Assembly (NCBI GenBank): GCA_002633005.1
Contig: NMRA01000137.1
Coordinates: forward strand, 1 to 64,000
Origin: Phoronis australis
Lineage: Eukaryota > Phoronida > Phoronidae
Length of the DNA stretch: 64,000 bases
Reading direction: 5' to 3'
The notes beneath the pieces were generated by a model. The model made no database searches. It had not been told where the DNA came from and worked only from the letters and a program-made list of their open reading frames with translations. Below are positions 35,701 to 50,200 of this stretch, one piece after another. How positions within the stretch are numbered: the first letter of the stretch is position 1; each line of letters starts with the position of its first letter. The position numbers and the translations under genes were made by a program.

Positions 35701-38202
35701 CACACATAGCCTCACACCTACTAAATTCAAAGCAGTCAGAGATTCTCACAATTACAATACTACAGCGAGTTTTTATGGCTGCCTGGTACCAGATAAACCT
35801 ATGGCAAAAGAATTTTTTCCTACAAAAGTGCTTTTGCTTACAACCGGCTGGGGACTTTCATCGCAAATGTGCCCAATGTCCACGTCTTCAAACAGAATTT
35901 ACTGGGACTGTGTGCATGGTTCGGGACTGTAGCCCTCAGCTCATCATTATTTTACTGTATTTTATCTTATTTATTCATTTAATTGACTGTGTACATTAAC
36001 TAATTTTTATACTAATTTCTTTTATTTATTAATCTTTTCAATCTAATTGTACATAGGTCTCTGTATTTTACTTCATGTAATTATTTCCGACAGAGCTCAC
36101 TTGAAAATCAGTGTATTCACTTATAAGTGGTAACCAGTCTTTTAAAAAAGTTTAAATAAATAAATACCACCACAACTTTGCGAATGACCCTAAGAGTTGT
36201 TTTTGAATGCAAAAACACTTCCCAGAAAATAATACGTTTCCAAAATCCATAGTAACACAGTTCATAAACACTACCTTGATACCTGGTACAGTACACAACA
36301 AAAGTAATCAGAAGAAAAAATGTCATGTCCCGTCACAACAGCTAATTCAGTGAACACCAAAAATGGCAGGTAATAGTTATTATGGGACCAAATCTCTAAT
36401 TCTAGAATGATTTATTCACCATAAATCCCCCTTCATTCTCCATCATGAGGGAAGATTACTCTGATGATGTATTTGGTTTCAGCCCAGCCATCATAATGGA
36501 GAATTCCAGGTCATTTTGTCTGAATACTTTTTGACTTTACTGTACGGTAATGCTACGGTAACACATTCTTAGATGCATTCCATAGACCCAAGAATCTCGC
36601 TAAAAGCGGGATCATGCAAGACCACGGTCTGTGAGATTAGAACACTGAATTATGGGATGCAATTCACCGTTTCTGTTCTCTGTTCGACAACTGAAGACAT
36701 TTCGCATCAAGTGCACGGATAATGTCTTGGGTCTATGGAACGTAGCCCTCTTCAACGTACCTGTGGGTATACACCCTGTACGTGATAGATGTCAGCAGCT
36801 GTCTGGTAGTCACCACTGTCAATACACTGACGTGTCAGCTTAATCAAGTTCACATGCTCAGGCCAGTTCTGAAGAAAAGTGGGACTATGGTTGTACACAT
36901 TTCAAATACCATACGCCTCGGCTGCCTCAAAGGCCAAGGCAAGCCCCAAACACTAAAGTTCAACTCTTTTATTGTTAGAAACCCAGCCCTTTACGCACTG
37001 ACCTGCACATTTTCACAAGAATTGCCGATCGCTAAAGCCCATGTTATTATGAATGCTGATGTAAGTTCTTTTTGTGTGGAGCAAGGAAATTATCACATTT
37101 ATTTAGCAAAGACTCAGATAGTTACCTAGTTTTTGAAGCATGGGAGATAATTGGCCTGTGTCTCACCACTATCACAAGTCAAGATTGGCATCTGCATTCG
37201 AAAAATTGCTCTTCTCACTGAACAGTGATTTTGTGATGCAGTTTTCATTTTAAAAACCACCTTTCTAAAATGTTTATTGTTCTTGTAACCATAGTTTGTT
37301 GTTACAGATCAAAGTGTGTACAGTTAGTTCGGGGATGGAGCATTACAACGTCACATGACAGGTTCAATAGAAATGGTTGGACTGTATTATGTTTTAATAC
37401 GTCTAAACGCTCTTACTTTCTCTTTATCGTCTCTAAAAACATCCCTAAAGAAAACTTAATTTATTTGTACACGTGCAATTGTTTTTCAACAAAATACAAG
37501 AAACAGATTTTCATGGTCCTCTTTAAGGTTACGTTTTAAGTATTCCTCAACAAAAAAATCATTTTCCATCAGACGGTTATTTTTCCCACGAAATCTGTGG
37601 TGATTTTTGCTAGTACTGCAATGATAACTTAGCATAATTGAATGCATTGAACATGTATTAATGACTTGCAAATTTAGGGTTTTGTTTACTTTATGGAATT
37701 TTTATTGATTTTTCCATGAATTTTTACTCATTTGTCATTTTTCACAAATTTTTCATGCACAGACGGAAATGTTTTTGTCTTTGTCCAGCTTGATCAGGTA
37801 TCCACGAGAACTGGGTATCATGATTTATGATATCAAAAGCAAATTCTGAGAGGAGATGGTTGCTCTCGAGTAAAAAAAAAATATGAAACACAGGCCAATG
37901 AATATCTCAGTGAACACCACAGGCAAAATAATATATCACTCTATGAAACCAGCACGGCGCCAGTGAATAACTCAATTTGAAACACAGACAAGCGAATACT
38001 TCAATGTAAAACAATGACAATACAATATTCTCTTAATGTATGAAACACAGGCATGTGAACTCCTCAATATAAAAAACAGTTAAAAAGTAGATACCTCAAT
38101 AATGGCACCGATCACCCTGGGTGAATAAACCGGCTGTGACATCATGCTGAGATTAGGCAGGGGAGGTAACTCCTGCTCTGACTCGTAGCAATCATCACTC
38201 CA
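32739..38202 (-). CDS. RCC1-solenoid gene, exons 22-26: second helical part and C-terminal zinc motif
   Basis: Codons 1203-1567. Exons 22-25 are again helical (KLTRQCIDSGDYQTAADIYH, TLQHLLRHLIQFWHTSAL). The last exon (610 nt, stop TGA 32741-32739) contains TCGHHFSQKNF with Cys1504, His1506 and His1507, then MACPKC with Cys1553 and Cys1556. This resembles the second half of the RING-like fingers at the C-termini of VPS8, VPS11, VPS18 and VPS41. The first zinc ligand pair of a full RING is not evident (only a lone Cys in STCFED), so it may be a reduced one-zinc finger. Confidence 0.78.
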
Positions 38203-41200
38203 CTGAAAACAGGAAAAGCAAAGTTATGACAAGGCAGTCGCAGACAGCAATATCCCTGCCAGAGGCACCGCTACAGGGGAGCTGCATGCACACGAATGTT
38301 TCCATGCTGGAATGAGAGATAACAAAGAAATTCAGGAATTACAGTAGAGTCTCAAAATACCAATGATATGGACTTTAGCACTTCATGAGCATACTTTTCT
38401 GAAGTTCGATCAAAATCACCATTAAAATGTGGGGGGCATTGAGCACAGAAAAGAAGCTGAAGAAACCCAGTCCTACATTCTTGGCAGAATTTGGTCGAGA
38501 CAAAATTGTCCAATTGCAATTAATTTAAAATTAGTTTTTTAATCAGGTTCCACACCAAGAACGTAGAGATTGCGGCTTGACCAGGAAAGAAAACATATTA
38601 AGTTCATGCTTATGTGAATATTTTTTTTTACTATTTGAAAAATTAGTTTTTTGAGAGAAGGAAAATTGCCTTCATTTCATATAAATTAGTTTACATTGGG
38701 CCATGCAATAACATTTGTCACATGTACGTGCCATAATTCAAAACATTAAAGGAGCATGCCACCCAAAAAACAACCTAATTTGCATCAATTTAGATCGAGT
38801 AGTTCTACTCCATAACGACACGTGCGGTTGCGTTACCTGACACCTGACGGCAGACGGAGGTGTTGAAATTATCCAATNNNNNNNNNNNNNNNNNNNNNNN
38901 NNNNNNNNNNNNNNNNNNNNNNNNNNNNNNNNNNNNNNNNNNNNNNNNNNNNNNNNNNNNNNNNNNNNNNNNNNNNNNNNNNNNNNNNNNNNNNNNNNNN
39001 NNNNNNNNNNNNNNNNNNNNNNNNNNNNNNNNNNNNNNNNNNNNNNNNNNNNNNNNNNNNNNNNNNNNNNNNNNNNNNNNNNNNNNNNNNNNNNNNNNNN
39101 NNNNNNNNNNNNNNNNNNNNNNNNNNNNNNNNNNNNNNNNNNNNNNNNNNNNNNNNNNNNNNNNNNNNNNNNNNNNNNNNNNNNNNNNNNNNNNNNNNNN
39201 NNNNNNNNNNNNNNNNNNNNNNNNNNNNNNNNNNNNNNNNNNNNNNNNNNNNNNNNNNNNNNNNNNNNNNNNNNNNNNNNNNNNNNNNNNNNNNNNNNNN
39301 NNNNNNNNNNNNNNNNNNNNNNNNNNNNNNNNNNNNNNNNNNNNNNNNNNNNNNNNNNNNNNNNNNNNNNNNNNNNNNNNNNNNNNNNNNNNNNNNNNNN
39401 NNNNNNNNNNNNNNNNNNNNNNNNNNNNNNNNNNNNNNNNNNNNNNNNNNNNNNNNNNNATTTTGAAACAGAACGGTCAGTAATAAACGCCAACATGGCA
39501 ACTCGCAATCCCGACTTAGGACGAGCTAGAGCGGCTCATCAATCCCGACTTCGCAGGTGGATCGTTAAGTTTTACAGGCTATCAATTCGAACAGGAATAC
39601 AGTTATGAAGAAATACTAAAGAGGCGCCGTGAACAAGCTCAGACAACGGAACGTATGGAGTTATTTGGTAAGCCGGCATTCGTGAGGCACTGTCGACGTT
39701 GTCTGCAGGCCACAGACACGGAGATGTCTTACTTGCTATTTACAGTGTACATTTCATTCTTCACTACCACGAACCACTTCCTAAGCATTTCGGACTCTCG
39801 AAGAAGTGAAAAAAACACGATATACTCGCTTTCCTCGCAGCTGCTTAGTTCTGACAAGCGGGAACGATACACTGCAACGTAGCCGCATTCACTATGCATA
39901 TGAACCGCTGACGTCGCTAGTGTCGTTTCTCACCTTCCTCACAGGTTAACGCGACACCTCTTGGCAAGGTAAGGTCGACCGTACGCGAAACGATGTGGAA
40001 ATAGACCGATTAAGACGGCAAAAAAAGACTAATTAAATCGGGTGGCATTCGCCTTTAATGTGGTCACATGACACGGGTTATTGAACCAATAAGCGGGTAG
40101 AGAATGCAGATGTCGTTTTATCACAGATTTAAAATATAAGTAACTGCAAAAAAATCATCCAAATAGTACGTACTCAATTCCCAAGTAAACGTCTCCAATT
40201 TTAACCAGCAAGACAACCCTACCTACCCAGTACTCTGTTGAAGAGTCTTGGCGTCTCCTTCCATCACTACTGTGTGCTGACCCCTGGTGGCTAGCCTCTT
40301 TGAATGAGGCAAAGCCCGGCAGCAGAGTGGGCCTGGTCCGGTCCATGAGCACTTCTCGCTCGGGCATCTGGGATACACGCAGCTGCTGAGATAGGCCGTG
40401 CAAGCCCAGCTGGCCTTTGTCATTACGACCCCACGCCCACGCCTGACTGCTGTCGTCCATGGCAACAGTGAAGTTGAGGCCGCAGTCAACATGCTGCACA
40501 CTGCAGTCGGCAGGCAGGGTGACACGAATTGGCAATTTCTGGCACAAAGATGGCAAAATGAAATAAGATATATTCAAGCAATGAGTTACTGTCAATAAAA
40601 ACAGACAATCAACCAGTCAATTTTTGATATAAAATTCTGTGCTCACAGTAGTTGTTAAGCTTATTAAACACTTATTAACAACTACATAGTTGTGTCCAAC
40701 TAGAGCTTTCAAGTGCTCTATGACCAAACTCAATATGACCATACAGCATTTAATCACTCTGACCCTCATTGTCACCTGAATGACCAAAGGCCAATGATGA
40801 AATTAATACTCACTGAGTTTTGAAGTTTCTTAATTTAAAGAGGCTACAAACCTGCCTTCCGTCACAAAAAATTTGGAGCACTTACTATTATGACAAATTT
40901 AAATTTTAGTAAATTTTAAGTTAAAACTTAGACTTGTCTGAAGTCCGTTTTCAAGAAAGAGATGTTAAGTTTGACTTAAACTTTTGACTTAATTCTCATT
41001 ATCTTACCGGATGTGGAAGTTTCAAATTTTGGAAGTTGAGACAAACTTTATACTTAAGTCATAAATAAACTTAAGTCACTTACTTGGAACGGGCCCCTGG
41101 TCTCAAGCAATAAAAGACATATAAATTATTTACAAAACCAAAAATCACTTCTCATGTAAATAAGGAGAAAGTTGAAACCAAAACTTTGAAGCAGCAAGGG

Positions 41201-44200
41201 GTCTAAATTAAAAATTACTTTCAGTTGTCTTTCTTTAACAGAACAACAAGCGCCACTTTAAAGGGAAACTCACTGCCAAAATTGCAAAGTACACGCCAGG
41301 GTTTTGTGAAAAGCGACTTACAGCTAGAAATTGGGTTTTTCTTTTCTCATTGTTTCTGACAATTTAAAACACACTTGAGCAAGGGTGCAAAGTCTCTGAG
41401 AACATACTGCTAATTACTGAGATAATTTCTATAGACTATTTCTAGAGAGTCATTTGGTCATAACTACCTGGCTAAACCTTTTTTAAGTTCTGTCTTAAGT
41501 CACTTTCATTAGACAGATGCTAGGTTATTCATCCATACAAAATTAGTCTTAAACCATGAAAATGATCTCCAAAACCAACAACATTCACTGTGCTGGCTCG
41601 TAAGGACTATCAAAACATTATAAGTATAGACAGGTTACCCAACCTTTACCTTAGCAACAAGTAACCTTTTGACTCCATCTGATCAGAGAATCCTGTTGCC
41701 ATCGTGCCGTGGAAAATTTTTGTTAGCGTTAATCAGCTTATTTTATTATTTTTATTTTTAAGTCGTAAGTGGGTAGAAAATTCCCTTTTAAATGCCCAGG
41801 GTTTTAACCTGCAGAAATACGATGCAATAATCTGGTAAAAACGTTTTACCTGCTCCTGCCTGTGACTCAACCCCAGCTGACCTTCGGCATTACGACCCCA
41901 GGAGTAGAGCAAATTACGCGACGTGAGACAGACAGAGTGAGTCGCACCGCAAGCAACCTAAAGGGAATAGATGTACTGCATCTTCATTCTCTCAATGTGA
42001 ACCTTCATTTTATATAACTACAACAATGGGAGGCTCGTGCACGATATTACCTCACAACAGTACAGCAAGCAAATACTTTGTGGAACATTCAGCAACAAGA
42101 GGACACCTACTATGACAAATGGCCGCCACGCATCCAGTGCATTGATGTGTATTTAAACCAAGATTAAAAGCGAAGCTTTGGCCCATCTATGTACTAGTAA
42201 ACCAACATTATTAATAAATGAGCAATGGAAACGCATGTCATTGCTTTATCAAAGGTGCAGTTTGCATTACTTTATTTGACTACAATTTCCTCATTATTTT
42301 GGGAAATCACATATTCATCAATGAAATCATGCAGTTTAACCCAAGGCCGCAACTTGGTCACACCATTGTTAAGTTTCAAAGTCAATGATTCAACGACAAT
42401 ATCTGACTACGACCATTCAATTGAATCTATAGTGATTACAGTCCACTATGTTAAGTGATTCAGAAGTTAAAGCAACTAAAGGAACTGCGCGACCCCCAGA
42501 TGCTTAATGGTCCTGTGTTCATCATACTAAATCCTTTACCTGCGTAATTTTACCGCTCACAGAGCTGGTATCGATGAGTCTGGGCATTAGATGGTTATTT
42601 ACTTCTGGAATGGACTGCCTGCTGTGAGGGTTGGAGGGAGTGCGCGAACGTCTGCTATCATGAGCCATCAGCCGTAACATGACTGGACTACAGCCCCAAG
42701 TGTAGAGTTTGCCTGACACTGAGACTGCAAGCTGTAGAAAGAAAAACGATAAATTCACATTATTGGTAAAAATGCTCGCACAAACATCTGCTACAGGGGG
42801 TCATTAGAAGCAACATGATTTATATTCAGTACAATGTATGGAGATGAGTAGACATGACTGCAAGCTATTATTAGAAACTACAAGTGATGTTACTCATTGA
42901 ATTTACCTCACTGTGTGACTGCAAACTGTAGAAAGAAAAACGATAAATTCACATTATTGGTAAAAATGCTCGCACAAACATCTGCTACAGGGGGTCATTT
43001 GAAGCAACATGATTTATATTCAGTACAATGTATGGAGATGAGTAGACATGACTGCAAGCTATTATTAGAAACTGCAAGTGATGTTACTCATTGAATTTAC
43101 CTCACTGTGTGACTGCAAACTGTAGAAAGAAAAACGATAAATTCACATTATTGGTAAAAATGCTCGCACAAACATCTGCTACAGGGGGTCATTAGAAGCA
43201 ACATGATTTATATTCAGTACAATGTATGGAGATGAGTAGACATGACTGCAAGCTATTATTAGAAACTGCAAGAGATGTTACTCATTGAATTTACCTCACT
43301 GTGTGACTGCAAACTGTAGAAAACGAATTGAAAATAAAATTAATTCAGTGACTTTTAACACCAACCATCACAAGTAGATTTCACAAGTATACGTCTTCTA
43401 ACACGTTACGGAATGTTTGATTTAATTACTTTTAGCCTTTCTATAATAAGCTACGATGACTACTAAGAAAACGGGACAAACAACCCTGTGTCCAAAGACC
43501 CAAGTTACTGAATCAAACTTAAATGGTTTATGACTTGTTTCCAACAGGTTTGGTACTGATGCAATACACTGGACTCTTACGTTGTGAAAGAACTTTGTAG
43601 CTATCTGGACAACAGGCTCTTGGAATGACGATATCGGGCATGGCTTGTTGTGTTTCAGCGTATCACCGTGACCCAGTTGTCCAAACAGTGCACAGCCAAA
43701 TGAATACAGAACGCCCTGAAATTACACACAAAATAGAACGGGTTGTTCAAAAAGACGATACAAAATCTTTGTGAAATCGCTTAACACATGAAATGAGATC
43801 AGTGGTTACAAGCCGAGGGCCTGTTTCACTACACTGTTGTAACTTTACAATATATTTCACACACAGTCTAAGCGAAGACTCACGACCAGCCTTAAGTTAC
43901 GGCATAGCTTTCCATTTACACTTTACAAAAATATTGTTAAGTTAACAACGTTTTAATGAAATGGGTCCCATATCATTAGATAGAGATCATGTCATCAATT
44001 GTGCTTGTCAGATTAATAGTGTCAGTGACCTGAAAACTGAAGAATTAAGAACATTAAGGCTATATGGATCAGGAGTGGCAAGGGACAGGTAAGTGAGGGT
44101 GCAAATGTTTAGAACAGCTTCAACCCTTCTCTGTCTAGGCATTACAACTGCTTGAAGATGGTTGTTTGCTTTAAGGAGCCAAAACTGTCAACAGCTAACA

Positions 44201-47200
44201 TTACAAACGTATTTTTAGTGCCGACGTGTCAACTGAGACCAAGACAAACAACTCACTCTTGCAGATAGCACCAATGAATGGGCATAACCGGCGGACATTT
44301 TGGTGGCCATGTTGGTCTGTAGAGAAGTTATCTCCCTTGGCTTCAGCTCGTCCTCCACACAACCATGCCCTAGCTGCCCGTGGGCTCCCCAGCCCCAGCT
44401 GTAAACTCTGAAATAAACGAGCCATTATCAATGGCATGCTTTAATCATAAAATCTTTGAACTCTCTCACCACATCCCCTCCCTCTCTCTTCCAATTCCTC
44501 AGTAGATAAACTTCCTTGTCTCCTCTTAGAATTTTGCACAATCTGCAGTGTCACTGTCATGGATGTTAAAGACCATAAAAATTCAAATATGCACAAGCAA
44601 AATCCACACGTTGCTTTCTCCCCCACCCCATCACTCCTCTGCTTCTACGTGTCTCACTTTTCTCCCTAACTCCCCCGTCCCTCAATCTTTTTACCTCAGT
44701 GTTGTTCATTTCAGGTGTTTAGTATTGTCGTAGAAACAGAAATCATCCCTGACCATGGCTGGGTTCTGTAGACTCAAGAAATCACCTAGCACTAGCAGAG
44801 AAAAATCTGCAGTTACAGAATAAAAATAGTCCAATTTATGAATTCAATTTGACAATACAACACTCCTGGATCACAGACAGCTCACTTCAGAGGACACCAT
44901 TTTGTTAAGTCACCGTATTAAGGTCCCGAGCACACTCCAGAAGCACTTGCGTGATTTTGTGAGGTTTTGTTGATCTCGATTTTTCTCACAGCCAAGAAAC
45001 ACCATCTGCAGATCACTGTTTCCCAATCAGAGACGAAAATTTAAGCGTTAGAGGGCACATGGAATTTCTAAAAGACTCCCTCAGGGGATTTTTTGGTAGA
45101 GGTTCTTCCAGAGATCTCCATAACTGTACAAAATTGTAACGCGAGTCGTGGTCCAACAGTATCCATCTTTATCCAAACAAAATCGCCATTTTGGGAGTTG
45201 TCTCCCCAGACTACCTACTTGGAATCAGACATGAGCGCCATGGAGTGGTAGTGCCCACAACAGACAGCGACACACGTGCTGTCAGTTCCGTGCAGTGACT
45301 CAATCATCATTGGTCGATTGTAGCGGTTCCTGGTGCCCACACCCACTTGTCCAAACTTGGAACATCCCCACGAATATACCTGATGAAGAAACAAAATCAG
45401 ACATCCTGTTTAATCAATGATGAAAGCAACTACTATAACGCATAAATTTTTGTTCAGACAGAATAATACAGTATGCACTTTTGAGGAAACTTGCACAGCA
45501 GTCGAAAAATTGTAAAGTTAATGTCTCAATCACGCCATATACTAGGAAAAATGTATTATTTTGGATACGGGTGCATGGGCCTAAAGATGCGCATATGAAT
45601 ACTATACCAAAAGTTTATGGCATAATGTGTATATTTGGAGAGCATGAGTCATGAGCAACACAAAGTGACTGAGAGCTGTCAATAAAAGGCTTTTTAGACA
45701 CACTTGTACTTTCTTACGGTGAACACAAGTCAGGGGAAAAATGTTTCACTGCATTCACGTCTTTGCCTTGGACAAATCCTGACAGGTACACTAAAATAGT
45801 CAGGCACCCCAACTCCACACACATGCCTGAAGATCTCTCTTGGCTGCCATTTTATAGGCTACAGATTTTTTTCATATCATTCTTTCATATATTTGTAATC
45901 AGCTATATTGCTATTCTAGAGAATACGCACATTATAACCCATATATTGAGAGAGTGTGTACAGACAACAATGTCTTCAAACAATTTTTTGTACATATTAC
46001 ACCTTTCTCTCAATCAACGTTTGTTGAACTCTATATGATCATAACTCAGTGGTCTGAACCCTGTTGGCAAAACTGTGCACCACTGTTAATGACTCCAAAC
46101 CTGCTGGCATTTTCTTTGACGATTGCCCACTCTGGCTGTGCTCCATTAAATAATTGCTTTTGGGCATAACTCTTTAGAAGCCTGATAGACAGTAGATAGG
46201 TCCCCCGTCCGTGCTGCTGCCTCTTGACATGGTAGGCAGACAGACAACCTCCACATAACCCACTGTTACATTTCTGTTGACGGTAATGGCCTTCAGGCTT
46301 CAATTTCAGGGAGTGAATGAAGGACTACTCGAAAAAATTTCATTACGGGAATATTTGTTCAAGCAGGAACGATCGAGTTAAAGAAATCAGTGGTCTCCTA
46401 AGGCATTCCTCTATACTCAACTATACTCAAAAGATACTTATAGCAACATCACTGGTGGCTTAGTCAGTGTGAGCCACAATTTGCTGAAAAGCTTCCTGTG
46501 TACTGCAGCCTTATGGGATGACTACCAACTGTGCCAGCTGTGCTGTCCCAGTTCACACGGCTATGCTGTCTAGGTAGACTGGTTTGCGCGTTATGCTAGT
46601 AGACAATGATTACCTCTGACATGGGCGGCGCACCATAGGAGGCTGTAGGGGCTATAGCCCCCCCTTTTTCAGTACTGCGTTGCCCATGTCTGACCACTTC
46701 ACAATAAGACGTTATCTGATTTTCGTCTCTAAGGTCATTGAATAAAAGGATATAGTAATGGGCGGACTGCAGCTGAACTTTTCAACACTAGGTGGTTGGG
46801 CTTTTGTTACCTACCCCATGGTTGGTCAGCGCCACAGTGTGATGGTTACCACAAGCGATGGAGGTGACCCGGATACTGAGGGATGAAAGTAGATCAACCA
46901 GCGCAGGGTGTCCTACGTCGTCAGCCAAAATGCGGTCTCCATTACCAAGCCTGGAATTAATTGAGCAAATGAATTGTGACAAGAATAATCAACTAGAAAA
47001 ACACATTTAAATCACATAATAAGTAATGGCTACCACACATTTCCTAAACTGTCTGTCTAACCATAAAACCAAGTTTGCTGCATGAAGGAAGTAACACAAT
47101 AATGAATAACATACTTTCCGAACTGACTGTGGCCCCACATAAACAGTTCTCCACATCTGACCATACCCGTGTGACTGAGGCCACAGCTCACCGGTTGCGG

Positions 47201-50200
47201 CTGACACACTAAACTGCGCTGGGTCGAGCTTCTTCGAGGTGCTTCCTGTAAAACATTCGCATGCCATGAATACAAACTCCGTACACTTTTAACACATCAC
47301 TGAGGAGGTGCTTTCATGCTTGCAGAGTACTCCTATAGAGGGAGTTGCTCAAATGGGCAGGGATTACACGGCCAGAATCTGGATTATATTGGACTGTGCA
47401 CAAACGTTTTCAATATGTTCCATTTCAGTATGAAGAGTTACGAAAAAAATTTACTTCCATCATTTTCGTTACAGAATCAAAAGCGGCATAAAACAAAGAC
47501 GTAATAATTTCGAAAACAATACTGTAACAGGGTTTTGAGATTTCGTTATGAGCATTCAATACATGAACCAAAATTTGGCCAACATGTTGTTGACACCGTG
47601 CTTCTGCTATTGATGTATCCTCCTTGTTAGCTAAATTTTATTAAAAAGGTATGGTCAAGTGACTCAATTAATGGCAGACTGATAACGTGTCAAAAACTAT
47701 TTCTTCGGGCTTTCTACTTTCAGAAAATATGTACATTCAGTGACAGAGTTGAATGCAGAAGTATACACAGACTGGTCATTAAGGTCCTACTACACAGTAT
47801 TAAAGAAATCAATCAAGAATACTGAGACAATGGTCTTGTTTTGTGTAATTACAATCATTACTTCACAGATGAAAATGCACCAAAACTGGAGTTTTCAGGA
47901 ACTACGCTGCGTGGAGATTCAAAACGATCTTAAATGTTGGTGATTTGCATAATATGACAATATGGCAGAATCCAACGAAACCACTACAGTTTTAAAACTA
48001 ATTGAATTCCACACTGGGTAACCCACCTCTTTTTCTGCGTCACCAGCTGTAAGCTCTCTCATGAAGGCTAGTGGCATCTGGCCATGACCTCTGACCTTAT
48101 TCAAATGAAGGATGACTTGGAGAAAGAACTCCACAATGGATATCAAGTCTGGTTGGTTAGACTCCTGAAGCAAAACGGAATTAACTGCCTATAAGGCCAC
48201 AAGAAAGGGGGGCATTCATACACCTCTAGTATATGGCACAAACACTCAATTAGTCAGGCAAAGAGTTAACTTGTGGTTAACAGAGGTAGCAACTAGGCTA
48301 GAGAAGCACAAAATCGATAGCACCAGACATGCATAAGTTTGAAGAATGTGCTGGCGCCCGGCCCAGGGAAAGTGCATAAATTTCATACCAGATACTGCTG
48401 GTTGGACAAAAACGAGTTATTTTTCACCCGACCAGAAAAAACTTTGAGTGGTATGATTGGTGGCAGGTATTCATTTTCTATCAAGGAGTGGAAAAGTTTG
48501 AGACATATTTGAGTTGTTACATGACAGGATTCGTAATTTGTGTTTAAATGGTTAAGTGCAGTTACTGTAGAAAAGTCTCTATAACCCTGACTCAGTACAT
48601 TCATTTATAAACCTGTGTTCTATCAGCAACTTTTGCTTTAGAGCACTTACAGCTATAAAAACAGTCTCAATTTTTATTTTGATGGGATGTGATTTCTGGG
48701 TTTACAAAGAGCTGTAGGGGCGTTACTCCTAAAGACTTTGCTCAGTGCATAAAATGACATGCAGTGACTAGCCAACTAGATTTCTAGTCTGGTCTCAAGA
48801 AATGCCATACTGTTAGTTCAATGCAAGGCCTGAAATCACATCAAATTTAACTAAGAAACAATTTAAGACTAATTTCGCAATCCATTTTTGGTGAAAAGTC
48901 TAAATCATGTTCTGTATCCACCACGAGTTAACCTACGGTCCATAATCCTTGGATATGTAAACTGTCCACAAAAACATTGGCTCTCTTCTGAATTCTCTGC
49001 ATAAGCCAGGTTGTTCATTTTGCGAGGGAAAAACATCATCATACCTCTTTGTCAGCCTTGGAGGAAGCTACACTCTGTGCACTGAATGAGTTGAGAGATG
49101 AAAGACTACTAGCCCTGAAAAGAAATGTAGGCAAATTTAAAAGCTCCATTTGTTCAGTACAGTGGTTATGGTAATAAACTCACTTCCAACCAAAAATGCT
49201 TTAGACTTACGCAATTCTACTACTACTTTTCAAAACCATAGTTTGGGTTTCAATTGTGATTCCCTAATCAATTCCAATTCAGCACATTCTTAGACCCAAG
49301 CTAATCCTTGCTTTAATTTTATTTATTATTATGCTAACTTGGTGTTCTGTTTTTTTTTTGATTGATTATATGTGCACTGGGCCAAATTCCGGAGCATCTT
49401 TACATAAAGGCGCGAGTGCACATGTGCAGTAAAGACAAAGATCATGGATCATGCATATTTTCAGGACTACATGCATGTGCATACATACACAATTGTGTAT
49501 GCTTACCCCAGGCTAGTGGTGACCAAACAATTAGTCAAGACCAAAATGTGACTTATCTGTGACTAAATATTTTTAGTCATGACTAGAACGCGACTGGGAT
49601 TTCTAGGAATAGTAAAAACTGCAGCCTCACATAATGCGACTGAATTGTGACATAAATCTTTTTATGTCTGGGTGTGATTTTTACCGTTAACCGTGGATTG
49701 TTCACTCGAGTATTATGGTTATGCATGACTACAAAAATGTCAGACTCTAAGTTTGGCTAAGTTTGAAACAAATGTCTCAAAAAAGGCCGATCGGATTCTT
49801 AAGAAACGTTCCAATACTGTTCTCCACTACATTGTTAGGAATTGTTTTAAACATGTTTCAATTTTGTAAGAGGGCCTATCAAAGTCAGATTTTTTATGAT
49901 CATCATGAAAAAATTTAAAGTTGTTTAAAACGAAAATGAAATCTGATAATTTGAAAAACTGTAGCATTTTTGAGATTTCAGCAAGAACATTTATATCAAA
50001 TGAAACTTGGCAAATAAATGTTACATGACCTAGTTGATGGCAGATCGATAAAACACCAAAAATCAAATTTTACAGGTTTTCCACTTTCAGAAAGTATAGT
50101 TTTATTGTAGATATTTGACTCAATACAGACTTGTAAATGAGGTCCTATACAACCTTAACTGATGTTCTGTTGACTGGTAGAATACTTATTAATGAAAATT

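Noticed and set aside
38738-39508. Frames of 200-256 codons
   Set aside because: Made almost wholly of N bases in the assembly gap.
40398-40598. Plus-strand frame over an RCC1 exon
   Set aside because: Antisense shadow of the minus-strand RCC1 blade seven exon.
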